From positions 33,866 through 97,865 of IMG/VR virus record IMGVR_UViG_3300023110_001422: a stretch of DNA of 64,000 bases; one strand, written 5' to 3'. Of the stretch, positions 8,440 through 16,150 are shown piece by piece; the stretch's first letter is position 1; every line of letters starts with the position of its first letter. This stretch comes from a virus. The position numbers and the translations under genes are program-made. Below the pieces are notes generated by a model, which did not search any database, was not told where the DNA came from, and saw only the letters and a program-made list of their open reading frames with translations.

Positions 8440-9793
8440 TATAAAATTGCTCTAATTCTGGAAATACACTAACAAGATTAGTTCCGCGTCTACGATCGTA
8501 TTCTGTAAACCAACGTGAGAAATCTCTACGTGCTTGTTCTAGTTTTTCAGGTTCATAATTAGTAGTTGCCATATAGTCTACAACACGTCTAAACTTTTCA
8601 TATTCTAAACTACTAAACTTTGTGTTGTCATTATCATCTTTAAAACGCTCTATTAAATCTAAATGGTCTTGCATATATGGCATAAACTTTTCTTTAGGTA
8701 AAATATTCATGTCAAAGATTGTAGGTTCTTTTAAATGTGGAGTATCAAATCTAATACGTTGCCATTGTGTTGCATTTTCATTATTATATTTTACACGCCA
8801 ATCTAAAATCTTTGCTAATAGCAAACTAAAACTTGTAACAGCAAATAAATTAAATGTAATCATAAATGTTACAGGAAAGTTTGTATTAGTTAGATAGTAA
8901 TCTAAGTTCTTTTCCCATAGTTCAATATCTAAACCAGTACGTGTATATTCTGCACGTTCGCCCCAAGTATCTATACTTGTATAAAGTTTAAAACTTTTAA
9001 TACAATTCTTTTCTTTTAGTGTGTTAATACGTTCTACAAGTTTTTCTACTAGTTTAGTTTTAACACCCATATTGCTGTTTACTTCGATTTGAATATGTGG
9101 CTTAGGATCTGCTTCCAACTCGTCGAAAAGTCTCCAAGTACTCTTGTGCATTAAAGGCTCACCTCCCGTAATTCTCAAAATATTAAGAGTCTTGGAGACT
9201 TCCGGCCACCAATCCCACCATGCTTTCACATAGGGGTTTGATTCTTCATTGTCATATAACTCAAACCAGTCAATGTCTTGCCTATGTGCTGTTGACATTT
9301 TATATGGTCCGTGTTCTTTAATCTCATTATAGTATCTACTGCTAAACTTAGGATGGCAATAACCGCATTTAAAATTACACTCATTACTAAAGTTAATCTC
9401 AATATACTCCGGATTTATGTTAAAATCCGCCCCTTTTTGTTTTATTTCCGTAATTCTTTCGGGTCTATAGATACTCGTAGTTTTGATATGTCTATCACTA
9501 ACAAAGTCTTTGCCCATTGCTTCGATCTTCCAGCAATAGTTACAACCTTCTGGCTTTTGTCCACATAACATCTGCTTACGTTGTTCTTTTTTCTCTTTAG
9601 TGTTATGCAATGCACTTGGATTATCTTTTAATTCTTCTAATGGTATAGGGTGCGGAGCAGGATGATAACAACTATGTGTTTCACCTGTTTGTAAATAGAT
9701 AGTAGTATGATGCCACTTTGCTAAACAAAAAGTAGGAGATGTTTCCTCTTCTACTATCGGCATTATTTCTTTAATTTTATCTAGTTCGCTCAT
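8426..9793 (-). CDS. Twitch-domain radical SAM protein, paralogue
   Basis: A 455-aa relative of the 392-aa product downstream. The N-terminal region has Cys23 (FCLAKWHH), Cys42 (THSCYHP) and a CGQKPEGCNYCW cluster near residues 97-108. The core motif NECNFKCGYC follows near residue 150, and GGEP appears in RITGGEPLMHKS. All elements for a SAM-cleaving cluster plus an auxiliary cluster are intact. Its start overlaps the preceding glycosyltransferase-like gene (ATGA) and its end overlaps the 7261-8439 gene, so the two radical SAM proteins are probably made together and may act on the same substrate. Which substrate cannot be read from the sequence. Confidence 0.85.
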   Translation of the reverse strand: MSELDKIKEIMPIVEEETSPTFCLAKWHHTTIYLQTGETHSCYHPAPHPIPLEELKDNPSALHNTKEKKEQRKQMLCGQKPEGCNYCWKIEAMGKDFVSDRHIKTTSIYRPERITEIKQKGADFNINPEYIEINFSNECNFKCGYCHPKFSSRYYNEIKEHGPYKMSTAHRQDIDWFELYDNEESNPYVKAWWDWWPEVSKTLNILRITGGEPLMHKSTWRLFDELEADPKPHIQIEVNSNMGVKTKLVEKLVERINTLKEKNCIKSFKLYTSIDTWGERAEYTRTGLDIELWEKNLDYYLTNTNFPVTFMITFNLFAVTSFSLLLAKILDWRVKYNNENATQWQRIRFDTPHLKEPTIFDMNILPKEKFMPYMQDHLDLIERFKDDNDNTKFSSLEYEKFRRVVDYMATTNYEPEKLEQARRDFSRWFTEYDRRRGTNLVSVFPELEQFYNEYK

Positions 9794-10677
9794 CTAATAA
9801 CTCTAGGAGTGTTTTCATAAACTGCTTTAAACATTTTACTTTGTCCAGCATCGAAAGGTTTTGGACTAATCGGCAGTCCTGCTTCTCCTAATTTTGCTCC
9901 TAGTTCTTCCATTGATTCATCTAATGCCCAAGCATCCTTATCTTTTTCTTTTTCCCACATCTCATTTAAGATTTTAAAGTCTCTAGTTTGTGAAATGTCC
10001 CAATCTGTACAATATGCTAGATGACATCCTTGCCTTGCACCGTACACTGACCAAATTCCGTTAGTAACATCTGCACCAACGTTCATCCAAATTAACAATC
10101 TTTGGTAATTTTGCCACCAAATGTCTTTGCTAAGATCAGAAACTCTTGCACCTCTGTTTAAACTCATCTTAACACCTTCACGGAATCCTGCTCTCCATGC
10201 TTGATGCGGTGTTGAACTAATAATACTAGTGCTATAGTTTTCGTTTAATTGGTAATAGTTGTCAAAATAACAAAATTCAATATTTGTATCATCATTGCCG
10301 TCGGTGTTTTCATGTGTTTTCATATTTTTAACGAATTCTTTAGTCCACATTTTTAAACTGCCGTTGCCGTATTTTAATCCGTTAACATCGATGTGTCCAC
10401 ACCAACTAAATTGATAATCATCATCAACGCCCATTACGTCTAAATCTAAAACTACATTTAAAAATTCCGGATCTACAATAGTATCTCCGTCAACTGTTAC
10501 AAAGTGTTTTGTTTCTGACAAATCTGCACAGGCTTTATGTGCGGCATCTGAACCGTGTACTCCGTGAACACGTTTTGCCCAAGGAATTTTTTTGCATAAA
10601 TCAACATAATTCTTTTCGCAGTTAGGTTCATCGTAACTTAAGAATATAATATCTTGCTCTGCAATGTTAATCTTCAT
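9790..10677 (-). CDS. GT-A type glycosyltransferase-like protein, paralogue
   Basis: A 295-aa protein related to the product at 2331-3014: both have an N-terminal strand ending in DEPN or QEPN, the RVHGV-G block, an alanine-rich helix and a VDGD motif (TVDGDTIVDP near residue 72) that would bind the metal and sugar nucleotide. It is about 65 residues longer, with the extra length in the C-terminal half. ATG at 10677 is preceded by GAGG. It overlaps the upstream unknown gene and the downstream twitch radical SAM gene by four bases each. Sugar and acceptor are unknown; the family call rests on the DxD-like motif and the context. Confidence 0.62.
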   Translation of the reverse strand: MKINIAEQDIIFLSYDEPNCEKNYVDLCKKIPWAKRVHGVHGSDAAHKACADLSETKHFVTVDGDTIVDPEFLNVVLDLDVMGVDDDYQFSWCGHIDVNGLKYGNGSLKMWTKEFVKNMKTHENTDGNDDTNIEFCYFDNYYQLNENYSTSIISSTPHQAWRAGFREGVKMSLNRGARVSDLSKDIWWQNYQRLLIWMNVGADVTNGIWSVYGARQGCHLAYCTDWDISQTRDFKILNEMWEKEKDKDAWALDESMEELGAKLGEAGLPISPKPFDAGQSKMFKAVYENTPRVIR

Positions 10678-11267
10678 TTAATTACCTCGTACATATACTT
10701 GTCAAATCTTTTAATTGTATAAATGCCAATTGGTTCGTTATCAAATTCAAATTTACTATCAAATGGCAATACAATGTACTTACCGTCAACTAAATCTTCA
10801 AAGTTAAAAGAGATTGTTTTGTACAAAATGTTTGGATCGTTTTTCTTTGTAATTGAAAAAAACATAATTTGTTTAAAACTTACTTTTTGAGCAAGTATGT
10901 TTGCTTTTAAATCTCCGCCAATACTAAATTTCCAACACGTATCTTTTACATTTTTAGTAATACGTATATCTGCGTCTTTAATTTGTTCTTCTTTTACTTC
11001 GTATATAAGATCATCAACATAGTAACTATCAATATCAAAGTTGTTCCTAGTTCTTAACTGGTATTCTTTTTTAGTTTTGTTATAATGTACATAATAATAT
11101 GACATTGGTTCTGTACCATTAACAATACTAGATACCTCTTTTTCTTCTACTGGAATATAACTTCCTTCTTTTGGTTGTGAATTAGTAACACTAATCAAGT
11201 CACCATTTGTAGGATTAAAGATAGCATATCTTTTATCAATAACAACAGGAGGTCTCATTGTAATCAT
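10674..11267 (-). CDS. Unknown protein, beta-rich
   Basis: A 197-aa protein that was not recognised. It begins with a polar segment (FNPTNGDLISVTN) and reads as alternating short hydrophobic and charged stretches, which suggests beta structure, with no signal peptide and no membrane segment. No catalytic motif stands out. It sits between a glycosyltransferase-like gene and a GT8-like gene with four-base overlaps on both sides and must be co-translated with them. An alternative ATG nine bases in (11258) is possible. A role as an accessory or acceptor protein for the neighbouring transferases is conceivable, but nothing in the sequence supports it directly. Confidence 0.55.
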   Translation of the reverse strand: MITMRPPVVIDKRYAIFNPTNGDLISVTNSQPKEGSYIPVEEKEVSSIVNGTEPMSYYYVHYNKTKKEYQLRTRNNFDIDSYYVDDLIYEVKEEQIKDADIRITKNVKDTCWKFSIGGDLKANILAQKVSFKQIMFFSITKKNDPNILYKTISFNFEDLVDGKYIVLPFDSKFEFDNEPIGIYTIKRFDKYMYEVIK

Positions 11268-12100
11268 AGTTTTAACACTCTTTCATACTTTGAAATCTTA
11301 TCTTTTGATGCAAACGTTTTTTCAGTATAATGAAAAATGCCTGTTTGAGCATGATTTCCTATTTTTAATTTAAGGTCATCTGTTAGATAACTACCAACTC
11401 TACTTTGCCAAGTAGCACTTGGATTGTACCAACCTTGTATTCTAGGCTTCATGTGTGTAAAACTTGGTATGGTTGCTTTCTTATTAGTAATTTTTTCTTC
11501 ACAGTCTAGTATCTTTGCAACAATAGCCGCACTTAAATCTACTGATAGTGATTTCTGATATAGTTCTTTAGCATATTTTCCATAAAATAGTTCCCAGTTA
11601 TTCATAACTAGTTCTAACCAAGTATAAAATTCTTTTGCAAAATCACTCTTTTTAAAGTAATGAAACCCTGCATATAAGTTTGGCAGTTCGTTAGCAATAA
11701 AAGTTTTACGATAATAGTTATCTACTACTTCATCTCCTCTATAAGTAAACACCTTGCTTACAAAATATAGGTCATAATTACTTAAAAAGTTCCACCAACT
11801 TTCTAAATCTTGCAATACAACCATGTCTGTGTCCATTACAATAGTTTCATCATACGGACTAGCATGATAAATTTTCCATCTATTCTGTACTTTCCACTCT
11901 GCTTCTATTGCACTATCTTCCCAGGGGATTTCTTTTATACAATCAAACAGTGATACATATTTTTCAGGAACTTCGTCATTGGTAATTAGGCAAATTTTAG
12001 GATCTTTTTGTGTAGCGTGTAAACTCATTGCTAACAAACAAGCCTGTTTTACATAATCGTCTTCACTGTTTTGTGCAATGAATACAAATCCTTTACTCAT
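11264..12100 (-). CDS. Glycosyltransferase, GT8-like (DxD)
   Basis: About 278 aa. The start MSKGFVFIAQNS is followed by a Rossmann-like first strand, an R-W-K-IYHASPYDETIV segment and the DTDMVV motif (near residue 94), which is the metal/nucleotide-sugar DxD site at the end of the fourth strand in GT8-type enzymes. A LYAGFHYFKK segment resembles the conserved acceptor-side loop (N-AG-). The start ATG at 12100 is preferred over the TTG at 12106, since AGGA lies eight bases before it; it overlaps the upstream paralogue's stop. It probably transfers a hexose from a nucleotide sugar, acceptor unknown, perhaps a virion fibre or a host glycan. Confidence 0.72.
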   Translation of the reverse strand: MSKGFVFIAQNSEDDYVKQACLLAMSLHATQKDPKICLITNDEVPEKYVSLFDCIKEIPWEDSAIEAEWKVQNRWKIYHASPYDETIVMDTDMVVLQDLESWWNFLSNYDLYFVSKVFTYRGDEVVDNYYRKTFIANELPNLYAGFHYFKKSDFAKEFYTWLELVMNNWELFYGKYAKELYQKSLSVDLSAAIVAKILDCEEKITNKKATIPSFTHMKPRIQGWYNPSATWQSRVGSYLTDDLKLKIGNHAQTGIFHYTEKTFASKDKISKYERVLKL

Positions 12101-12938
12101 TATCAATAATCCTTGTTAAACTAAACTTGTTCATAACGTGTACATTACTACCTTTAATCCTTAAAGGCGTATATTCTCCTAAATGGTCTTTCTTTTCGAT
12201 TAAGAACAAAAAGTTTTCTTTATCAAGTTCCCATAGAATATCTCTATCAGTAGTAAAATACTTTGTTCCTGGCAGAGGTGTTGCAAAGTCTCCATGTTGA
12301 TAACCATTCATAATATGAATAGCAATACTAAACACCCAATCGTTGCGAAATGTTCCTTTATTAATTTGAAATATACTGTTATAGTGTTGCCAATTTTCTT
12401 GAATATGCTTTGTTAAGTTAAAATATGTTTCTACTTCTTTGCACTTTTTAAAATAAACTACTGTTGCCCAATAAAAGTCAACACTTGTTTCGCTAATATT
12501 TTTAAATTCTGCTACTTCTCTAAAACCTGACAAATCTTTTGCATCTTTGTATATTTGAAAATTGTGGTCTGATGTAAAACACTCTTTAAATAAATCGTTA
12601 GCAATAATATAATCGCTATCCAACATTAATGTTTCGTCATATGGTGTTAGATCGTATGCTTGTGTTCTTAGGTCGTTTTTAAATTCTAAGTTTTTAAAGA
12701 CATTACTTCCGTCATAATATCTTTTGTTACTAATACCTTGTTGAAAAGGCACTTCAATTACTTTATCCCACACTTCTTGGTAATCAGGATACGCCGAATG
12801 CAAGTATTCAATACTGTCTGTAACAATACTTGTAGGTATACCTAAATATATTTTAATACGTTTTGCTAAAAAGTGTGCTTGTTTGATGTAATCTATTTGA
12901 GCATTGTTTCTAGCAAAAATTAATGCTCCTTTACTCAT
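12093..12938 (-). CDS. Glycosyltransferase, GT8-like (DxD), paralogue
   Basis: A 281-aa paralogue of the next gene: the same MSKG start, the same first strand (ALIFARNN), DLTPYDETLMLDSDYI with a DSD in the DxD position near residue 108, and a matching C-terminal layout with VHVMNKFS near the end. The usual GT8 glycine-rich acceptor loop is less clear (YWATVVYFKK replaces it), so acceptor choice has probably diverged. The ATG overlaps the stop of the 116-aa gene upstream by eight bases. Activity on a nucleotide sugar is likely; which one is not known. Confidence 0.7.
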   Translation of the reverse strand: MSKGALIFARNNAQIDYIKQAHFLAKRIKIYLGIPTSIVTDSIEYLHSAYPDYQEVWDKVIEVPFQQGISNKRYYDGSNVFKNLEFKNDLRTQAYDLTPYDETLMLDSDYIIANDLFKECFTSDHNFQIYKDAKDLSGFREVAEFKNISETSVDFYWATVVYFKKCKEVETYFNLTKHIQENWQHYNSIFQINKGTFRNDWVFSIAIHIMNGYQHGDFATPLPGTKYFTTDRDILWELDKENFLFLIEKKDHLGEYTPLRIKGSNVHVMNKFSLTRIIDNE

Positions 12939-13281
12939 ACTCTACAAGTCCAGATACTTTCCTGTTAGTTCTAATTTTTTCGTATTCTGTGTGATATTCG
13001 TTAGTTGCTGTAAAATAAATGTCTAATGCTTCGCTATAAAAGTCATCAATTTTTTCAATACGTACAGGAATATCATTATCGTCAATTAACACAACGTTTT
13101 CTTGACCCGACTGTACCAACATATTACAAAAGTTTAGTAGTTCTTTTGTTACACTAAATTGTCCACCATTAAAATAATAGACGTTTGTTTCATAGAACTT
13201 TTCTTTTGCTACTCTTTTTTGGTTATTTAGGGTAGTCATATAATTGGCAAAGTCTAATGCTTTTTCTAATCGTTCGTCCAT
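12931..13281 (-). CDS. Conserved small T4-like phage protein, unknown function
   Basis: A 116-aa, mainly helical protein, first in the leftward accessory operon. The segments ALDFANYMTTLNNQKR and YYFNGGQFSVTKELLNF are, from memory, typical of small hypothetical proteins carried by marine T4-like phages; no function is known to me. ATG at 13281 follows GGAG with good spacing, and the sigma70-type promoter at 13299-13327 lies directly upstream. Its stop overlaps the first GT8-like gene. It may be an assembly or adaptor protein for the operon, but this is not shown. Confidence 0.65.
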   Translation of the reverse strand: MDERLEKALDFANYMTTLNNQKRVAKEKFYETNVYYFNGGQFSVTKELLNFCNMLVQSGQENVVLIDDNDIPVRIEKIDDFYSEALDIYFTATNEYHTEYEKIRTNRKVSGLVEYE

Positions 13282-13298
13282 AAGATCTCCTTTAGTGT

Positions 13299-13327
13299 AT
13301 TATACACTATTTAGATCTAAAATGCAA
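13299..13327 (-). promoter_or_regulatory. Sigma70-type promoter of the accessory operon
   Basis: Leftward: -35 TTGCAT (13322-13327), 17-base spacer, -10 TATAAT (13299-13304). The -10 sits in a perfect 15-base palindrome at 13294-13308 (AGTGTATTATACACT), which could be an operator. A near-late box, TCTAAATA, lies between -35 and -10 at 13308-13315. The GGAG and ATG of the 116-aa gene follow 10-18 bases downstream. Confidence 0.75.
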
Positions 13328-13330
13328 GGA

Positions 13331-14221
13331 TTAAGTTAGATTTGAACTTGGTTCGTTAGTATATGTAGGTGATTGGACTTCAACAGCATTACCAGTTGCT
13401 CTTAATTGAGTAATTGTGCTGTTAAGTGTACCCAAAACGTTTTCGTCTGTATTTGGGTTACCTGTGTTATCATCGTTAAACGTTACTGTAAATCTAACAC
13501 TAGTAGTACCATTTAGTTGTGCTTCGATTTTATAGTTGTTTGCGGCATAGTTTCCGCTACCGTTTTTAATAAACACTTGTTGTGGACCTGTTGTAAGATC
13601 ATGGAAACCAATTGCACTACCAGTACCAGTTCCTGTTGGAAGTGTTGACGTGTAGTTAAATTTAACTGTACCAATGTTTACCAACATTGTCATCCAGTCA
13701 ATAGTTTTAGCACTAGTTCCTGTATATGTAATATTAGACGCAAGTCTAATTTCGCCACCTGCATTGAAATACTGTCTACGATGATCTGCATCTGCAAATA
13801 CTACATCAAAAATATGAGATAAAGTACCATTCCAGTTTTGTGTGTACTGTGCTTGTACTCCTGGTTCTGCACTTGCTTGTGAACCAGCAATAACAAATTT
13901 GTCATTTTCTGCTGAAGTAGTTAAGTTTTCAAACTGTACAACACCTTTTTTGTTAATAGTATCACTATCAAGAATAATGTCTGATTGATTAATAAAAGCA
14001 ATTTCTGTAGGCTGTGTACCTGTTTGGTGAATTCTGGCGTTTGCTAAGTCAGTATAAAGTGTTTGCATATCTGTTGCTAACACAATAGCGTTAGTTGCTA
14101 CCTGAGAACTTGCTAGGTTTTGACCATATCCGTCATCACCGGAGCCTACTCCCATTACTGTTGCTACACGAGATTGCAAGTTGTTATACCTTGCGGCTGT
14201 AATAATATCACCGACTGCCAT
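13331..14221 (-). CDS. Putative virion structural (tail fibre-associated) protein
   Basis: A 296-aa protein rich in Thr, Asn, Gly and Ala with the composition of extended beta-structured fibre or tail proteins. The N-terminus (VGDIITAARYNNLQSRV) resembles the first helix of marine phage fibre-region proteins. The later half is repetitive and polar, with NGSGNYAANNYKIE-type segments. It is the last gene of the tail cluster, follows the 130-aa gene by 10 bases with AAGGAA before its ATG, and ends four bases before the accessory promoter. No enzyme motif is seen. A role in the distal tail or fibre tip is inferred from position and composition. Confidence 0.6.
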   Translation of the reverse strand: MAVGDIITAARYNNLQSRVATVMGVGSGDDGYGQNLASSQVATNAIVLATDMQTLYTDLANARIHQTGTQPTEIAFINQSDIILDSDTINKKGVVQFENLTTSAENDKFVIAGSQASAEPGVQAQYTQNWNGTLSHIFDVVFADADHRRQYFNAGGEIRLASNITYTGTSAKTIDWMTMLVNIGTVKFNYTSTLPTGTGTGSAIGFHDLTTGPQQVFIKNGSGNYAANNYKIEAQLNGTTSVRFTVTFNDDNTGNPNTDENVLGTLNSTITQLRATGNAVEVQSPTYTNEPSSNLT

Positions 14222-14231
14222 TGTCTATTCC

Positions 14232-14624
14232 TTATTCCTCGTTAGTACCTTGACTCCAACACCATTCGCCATCTGTGAATACTGCCCAGGCCATTGAATG
14301 TTCTTGTGAAGCCGTGAATGGTGCCCATTCTGCTGTGCTACTTGACCCTGTGATTCTTGTGCCGCCGCTGTCAAATGCGTATCTTGCTCTACAGTTTACT
14401 CTAATATCGTTTATGTTGCCAGCACCATCTGAACTTGCCACAAAGGTCATCATCTGTCCTTCTTGACCATTAGCCAGTGTAAAGGTTGTTCCTGAGCCGT
14501 TGGCAATCAATGTCACCGTGCCAGCAGTTAGAGGTATTTCTTGCGGAGACGCTTCTCCTGTTAGTTTTACAGACCTTTTGCCTCTTTGCGGTCTATTTGG
14601 GTTTATGTTTCTTGTGATTGCCAT
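14232..14624 (-). CDS. Small putative fibre-region structural protein
   Basis: A 130-aa protein with an arginine-rich start (RNINPNRPQRGKRS) followed by a Gly, Thr, Ser and Ala rich beta-type body and two tryptophans in the last 15 residues. It lies seven bases after a fibre gene and ten before another structural gene, in the same strand and spacing as the rest of the tail cluster. No family was recognised. A tip or capping role on the preceding fibre is plausible only from position. Confidence 0.55.
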   Translation of the reverse strand: MAITRNINPNRPQRGKRSVKLTGEASPQEIPLTAGTVTLIANGSGTTFTLANGQEGQMMTFVASSDGAGNINDIRVNCRARYAFDSGGTRITGSSSTAEWAPFTASQEHSMAWAVFTDGEWCWSQGTNEE

Positions 14625-14630
14625 TTTACT

Positions 14631-16118
14631 TTATACCTTCAATATACATTCTACTAGGCCTTCTTCGTCACCTTCTGGTTCGAAAGTTTCTAAAGCAACG
14701 CCCACTATATATTCACCTTTGACCGAATGACCTACACCATCCATATCAACGTAAACTGCTTCGCCTTTGTTAATTAACCCTTTTACTCTTACTGGAACAC
14801 GACCTTTAAGACCAATTGCTTGACCTTCTGCTTCGCTGTTCATTAAGTATGCTGGTGCATCTGAAACAACTCCTACTGGAATTGATCCTGCTTCTGCTGG
14901 TTCTACTTCAGCACCTTCAACATCTTCAATTCCATCACATACAGCAACAATAGTACCTACCGGAAGATCTGTTCCTGTAGTATATTTCTCTGCTAAGTCA
15001 GCGTATTTTGCACTTGAAGCAACACCTGTAAATTCGTTTGCAAGTAAGTTACCTGCACCATCTCTAACAGCAACAGTATTAAATGTTGACGCAGTATCTG
15101 GATAACGATAGTTAGCACCAACTTTCATTGTTTGTGCGGAAGTTGCTTCACCGTCAAATGTTGTTGCATACATCGTTGCAAATCTAGCAACGTTTGTACC
15201 AAAATCGTATGTGTTATTTGCACCTGGCATTACACCTGTATCTTCAACTGTAAATACTGATTGCTCAACACCCTGTGCATTATCAACTCTAACGTGAATT
15301 TTACGTCCTACGTCATTTTTAATAACACCTTCGTTGTCATTTTCAATAAAAATCTTAAGATCGTTTGAATCACCAATTGAAATACCTGCATCTGCAAAAC
15401 TAACAAGTGATGTAAATGATCCTGATCCTGCTAGTGCAAAGTCTGATGCGGTATAACCGCCAAGTTTTAATGAGTTACTTGCTGTACCCCAATAGTAATC
15501 AGTAGTACTTGTAACACCGCCTGTTGCGTTTTGTGTGTTTCTTAATGTTAAGCCTTTTTTAACTACGTCAAATCCTGTAATTGCGTTTTGCGGATCTGTT
15601 GAGTCAATAGTAAATGTTGCTCCACTAATGATGTAAATTACTTCATCGTTGACAACGGCTTTAATAATCACTCTGTTTGTGTTTGTTGTATCTCTAACTG
15701 ATGCTGATACCATCTGTGTAACTGTAGTACCTGCACCTTGTGGACCAATTAGCACATAACCTGTTCCGCTGTAAGCATATAATTGCTCGTTTGCTGAATC
15801 CCACCAAAGGTCTCCAGTCGCTAAACCTGCTGGGGCTGTAGCACTAACTTCTGCACCACCTGTTGTTCTAAACTTAGAACCATCGTAAAATTTTAATTTA
15901 CTTGAAGAAGAATCATACCAAACCTGTCCTGAAATGGCTTTGGGAGGTTGGTTTGCTCCGCTAAAGTTTTCTAATAAATGTAAAAAATTCTCGTTTTGAA
16001 TTTCACCGTATCCAGCGTAGTTTTTACCGACAAGTTTAATGTCCGTAGTCTGGTCTACAGTTCCGTCTTGGACTACTGTTAGTGTAGTGCCGTTGTATCT
16101 ATCAATAGTATATGCCAT
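14631..16118 (-). CDS. Tail fibre protein with shared N-terminal domain and YADLAEKY C-domain
   Basis: A 495-aa fibre. Residues 1 to about 200 match the N-terminal domains of the next two genes upstream: VGKNYAGYGEIQNENFLHLLENF, shortened here as the LLENF block, then GQVWYD, LKFYDG, GDLWWD and QLYAYSG. The last 130 residues contain YADLAEKY, a ValGly-type SIPVGVVSDAPAYLMN and GLKGRVPVRVKG, which recall C-terminal domains of phage fibres related to the intramolecular-chaperone/peptidase G2 type. Such domains can fold trimeric fibres and cleave themselves off; whether this one cleaves is unknown. ATG at 16118 follows AGGGG, and a late promoter GATAAATA lies at 16141-16148. Confidence 0.75.
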   Translation of the reverse strand: MAYTIDRYNGTTLTVVQDGTVDQTTDIKLVGKNYAGYGEIQNENFLHLLENFSGANQPPKAISGQVWYDSSSSKLKFYDGSKFRTTGGAEVSATAPAGLATGDLWWDSANEQLYAYSGTGYVLIGPQGAGTTVTQMVSASVRDTTNTNRVIIKAVVNDEVIYIISGATFTIDSTDPQNAITGFDVVKKGLTLRNTQNATGGVTSTTDYYWGTASNSLKLGGYTASDFALAGSGSFTSLVSFADAGISIGDSNDLKIFIENDNEGVIKNDVGRKIHVRVDNAQGVEQSVFTVEDTGVMPGANNTYDFGTNVARFATMYATTFDGEATSAQTMKVGANYRYPDTASTFNTVAVRDGAGNLLANEFTGVASSAKYADLAEKYTTGTDLPVGTIVAVCDGIEDVEGAEVEPAEAGSIPVGVVSDAPAYLMNSEAEGQAIGLKGRVPVRVKGLINKGEAVYVDMDGVGHSVKGEYIVGVALETFEPEGDEEGLVECILKV

Positions 16119-16140
16119 TTCTTTTTAACCCCTATGTTAC

Positions 16141-16148
16141 TATTTATC
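16141..16148 (-). promoter_or_regulatory. Late promoter GATAAATA, leftward
   Basis: GATAAATA on the minus strand in the 32-base gap between two fibre genes, 23 bases before the ATG at 16118. It would give the 495-aa fibre and the genes after it their own late transcript. Confidence 0.65.
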
Positions 16149-16150
16149 TT

